DNA of 64,000 nt from positions 2,604,001-2,668,000 of the forward strand of contig OZ242302.1 of assembly GCA_965208025.1 (NCBI GenBank), given 5' to 3'. The notes under the pieces are model-generated. The model did not search any database, was not told where the DNA came from, and saw only the letters and a list, made by a program, of their open reading frames with translations. Source of the DNA: Bin80 sp965208025 (lineage in GTDB: Bacteria; Bacteroidota; Rhodothermia; Rhodothermales; Bin80). A program made the position numbers and the translations under genes. Below are positions 62,869 through 64,000 of the stretch, one piece after another (positions within the stretch are counted from its first letter, which is position 1; each line of letters starts with the position of its first letter).

Positions 62869-64000
62869 TTAGGGATCCGGCGGCTTGGTCGGTTCGTCTT
62901 CCTCTACATGCTCCTCCACCACACGCGTTTCATTGGGATTGTACCGGAGTCCCAGAATCTTGAATAGGCGCTCTAAAAACGGAGTTAGATCCTGATCTAT
63001 CTTCGTAATCAGATATCTGGTCTTGGTCTTGACCATCAGGGTCGTAATCCGGTGGACCTGATTGAGTTCCGTTCGCATTGTTACCCAACTTGAATGAAGG
63101 CCCTCCGCCTTACATTTGGTGCGGACAAAATGCGCCAGATGGTACGCCAGCACGGTAATGAATAAATGCCCCTCAATCCGCTCGTCTTTGCTATGATAGA
63201 TCGGACGAAGTCCAAGATCCGATTTCATCATTCGGAAGGTCGCCTCAATCTCGGTCAATCGCCAATACGTTCGTACGATCGTTTCAAGATCCCGATCCTC
63301 GAGACTGGTTCGCAGGACGTAGCCTCCACTGGAGGAGACCCGATCCTCATGCGCTGGAAGCCGCGTTACAATAATGGACTCGGCATTCTTGGTCCCGTCC
63401 TTCTTCGTGACCTGAATATCATATAGGTGGGAGACTTGCTTGTACGCTTCCTTCTTCCGACCAATCCGAACCAGCAACTGATCATGATTCTTCATCCTCC
63501 TCGGAATTGAGAGCCCTTCATGGAGATAGGCGATCTCCTCCAAAAACTTTTTCGACTTTGTTTCCAATATCTGATCCTCTGTCACTTGACGATCGCAACT
63601 GTGGACATAGATGCAGACTTCATTCCATGCCTCTTCGGGCGTTCCGTCCTCCGAGAACGTTTCCTCGTCTGAATCGTCCTTCTCTTCCAAAACTTCTTGA
63701 TTCGCTTCCGCCTCCGGGGATCCATCCTCTTCCAGAACCTCTTCTTTCTCCTCTTCGTTCTCCGCGTCCTCTACGGGAAGCTTCCATACCCTGATGTTAC
63801 TTCCCGATTCACTCGTAAACGCTGCATCAGGATCCTTCTCTGGAAGCGGAGGCGCCTTTGTACGCTCTACCGTGATCCAGTTCAGTCCCTGCGATTGCAG
63901 GTAGGCCAAGTTCTTTTTTGTGGCAATCCCCGCATCCATGATGATCGTGGGCTTCGCTCCGCCCAGATCCTCAATTGCACGTTGCATCGTACTTGGTTCG
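62869..64000 (-). CDS. IS1634-family (IS4-superfamily) transposase, 5' end outside window
   Basis: The frame is open to the window edge (EPSTMQRAIEDLGG), so the internal ATG at 63987 is not the true start. Visible: the second part of a DDE transposase with TIIMDAGIATKKNLAYLQSQ (catalytic Asp), and YWRLTEIEATFRMMKSDLGL followed by RPIYHSKDERIEGHLFITVL, the IS1634 pattern carrying the catalytic Glu. Between them is an acidic, low-complexity insertion of roughly 55 residues (EDAENEEEKEEVLEEDGSPE onward), which is not usual for the family. The C-terminus also ends acidic (EEHVEEDEPTKPPDP). It is intact over what can be seen. A related fragment lies at 2857-3204. Confidence 0.9.
   Translation of the reverse strand, partial: EPSTMQRAIEDLGGAKPTIIMDAGIATKKNLAYLQSQGLNWITVERTKAPPLPEKDPDAAFTSESGSNIRVWKLPVEDAENEEEKEEVLEEDGSPEAEANQEVLEEKDDSDEETFSEDGTPEEAWNEVCIYVHSCDRQVTEDQILETKSKKFLEEIAYLHEGLSIPRRMKNHDQLLVRIGRKKEAYKQVSHLYDIQVTKKDGTKNAESIIVTRLPAHEDRVSSSGGYVLRTSLEDRDLETIVRTYWRLTEIEATFRMMKSDLGLRPIYHSKDERIEGHLFITVLAYHLAHFVRTKCKAEGLHSSWVTMRTELNQVHRITTLMVKTKTRYLITKIDQDLTPFLERLFKILGLRYNPNETRVVEEHVEEDEPTKPPDP

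Noticed and set aside
1..64000. CRISPR arrays, tRNA and rRNA genes
   Set aside because: No array of short spaced repeats and no tRNA or rRNA signature was found by reading both strands; a dedicated scan could still find a tRNA I missed.

Overview
The window looks like a chromosomal segment of a Gram-negative bacterium. A DUF2911 protein, an uninterrupted-type GcvP, a CreD homologue, a large FAD/Fe-S hydroxy-acid dehydrogenase, few strong Shine-Dalgarno sites and a RuvB intein would fit the Bacteroidota/Rhodothermota side of the tree. That placement is inference: there is no rRNA or tRNA here to test it. No rRNA, tRNA, CRISPR array or origin was seen.

Layout. 1-2446: the 5' part of a secreted giant protein (SwmB-like domain, leucine-rich repeats, then Calx-beta-like domains), read leftward off the window edge. 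Its start sits on a run of nine G that puts the start codon out of frame. 2447-6294: sparse region with an IS1634-type transposase remnant, a DUF4143 ATPase and two small coupled unknown genes. 6295-13394: housekeeping genes rnc-gcvP-creD (one leftward unit), a divergent PspB-like gene and an MpaB/Lcp-type oxygenase homologue. 14620-20564: a three-gene RND efflux operon. 21031-24433: a complete IS1595-family element whose inverted repeats enclose transposase, adenine methyltransferase, a restriction-endonuclease-like protein and a 62-residue ORF, inserted in an already decaying gene. 24603-37086: genes of hydroxy-acid and sugar metabolism (Gfo/Idh/MocA oxidoreductase, 3-hydroxyisobutyrate-dehydrogenase-like enzyme, LarA-type racemase, lipoprotein sulfatase, SDR), DUF2911, an MFS carrier and a YdiJ-like dehydrogenase. 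37292-40403: ruvB interrupted by a 173-residue mini-intein exactly in the Walker A loop, and divergent rpoN. 40463-61958: three tandem giant genes (1749, 2289 and about 2997 residues) on the minus strand. 62869-64000: 5'-truncated IS1634-family transposase.

The three complete giant proteins share one plan: signal peptide, cysteine-capped 24-residue leucine-rich repeats, a variable block of alternating A/B Calx-beta-like domains (3, 8 and 14), a constant block of six canonical Calx-beta domains, and an almost identical 401-residue C-terminal barrel-like region. They read as a surface-protein family that diversifies by repeat-number change, by recombination between 1.2-kb direct repeats and, for the fourth member at the left edge, possibly by slippage in a homopolymer. 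The RuvB intein, the restriction-modification cargo on an IS1595 element and this surface family are the most interesting parts of the window.
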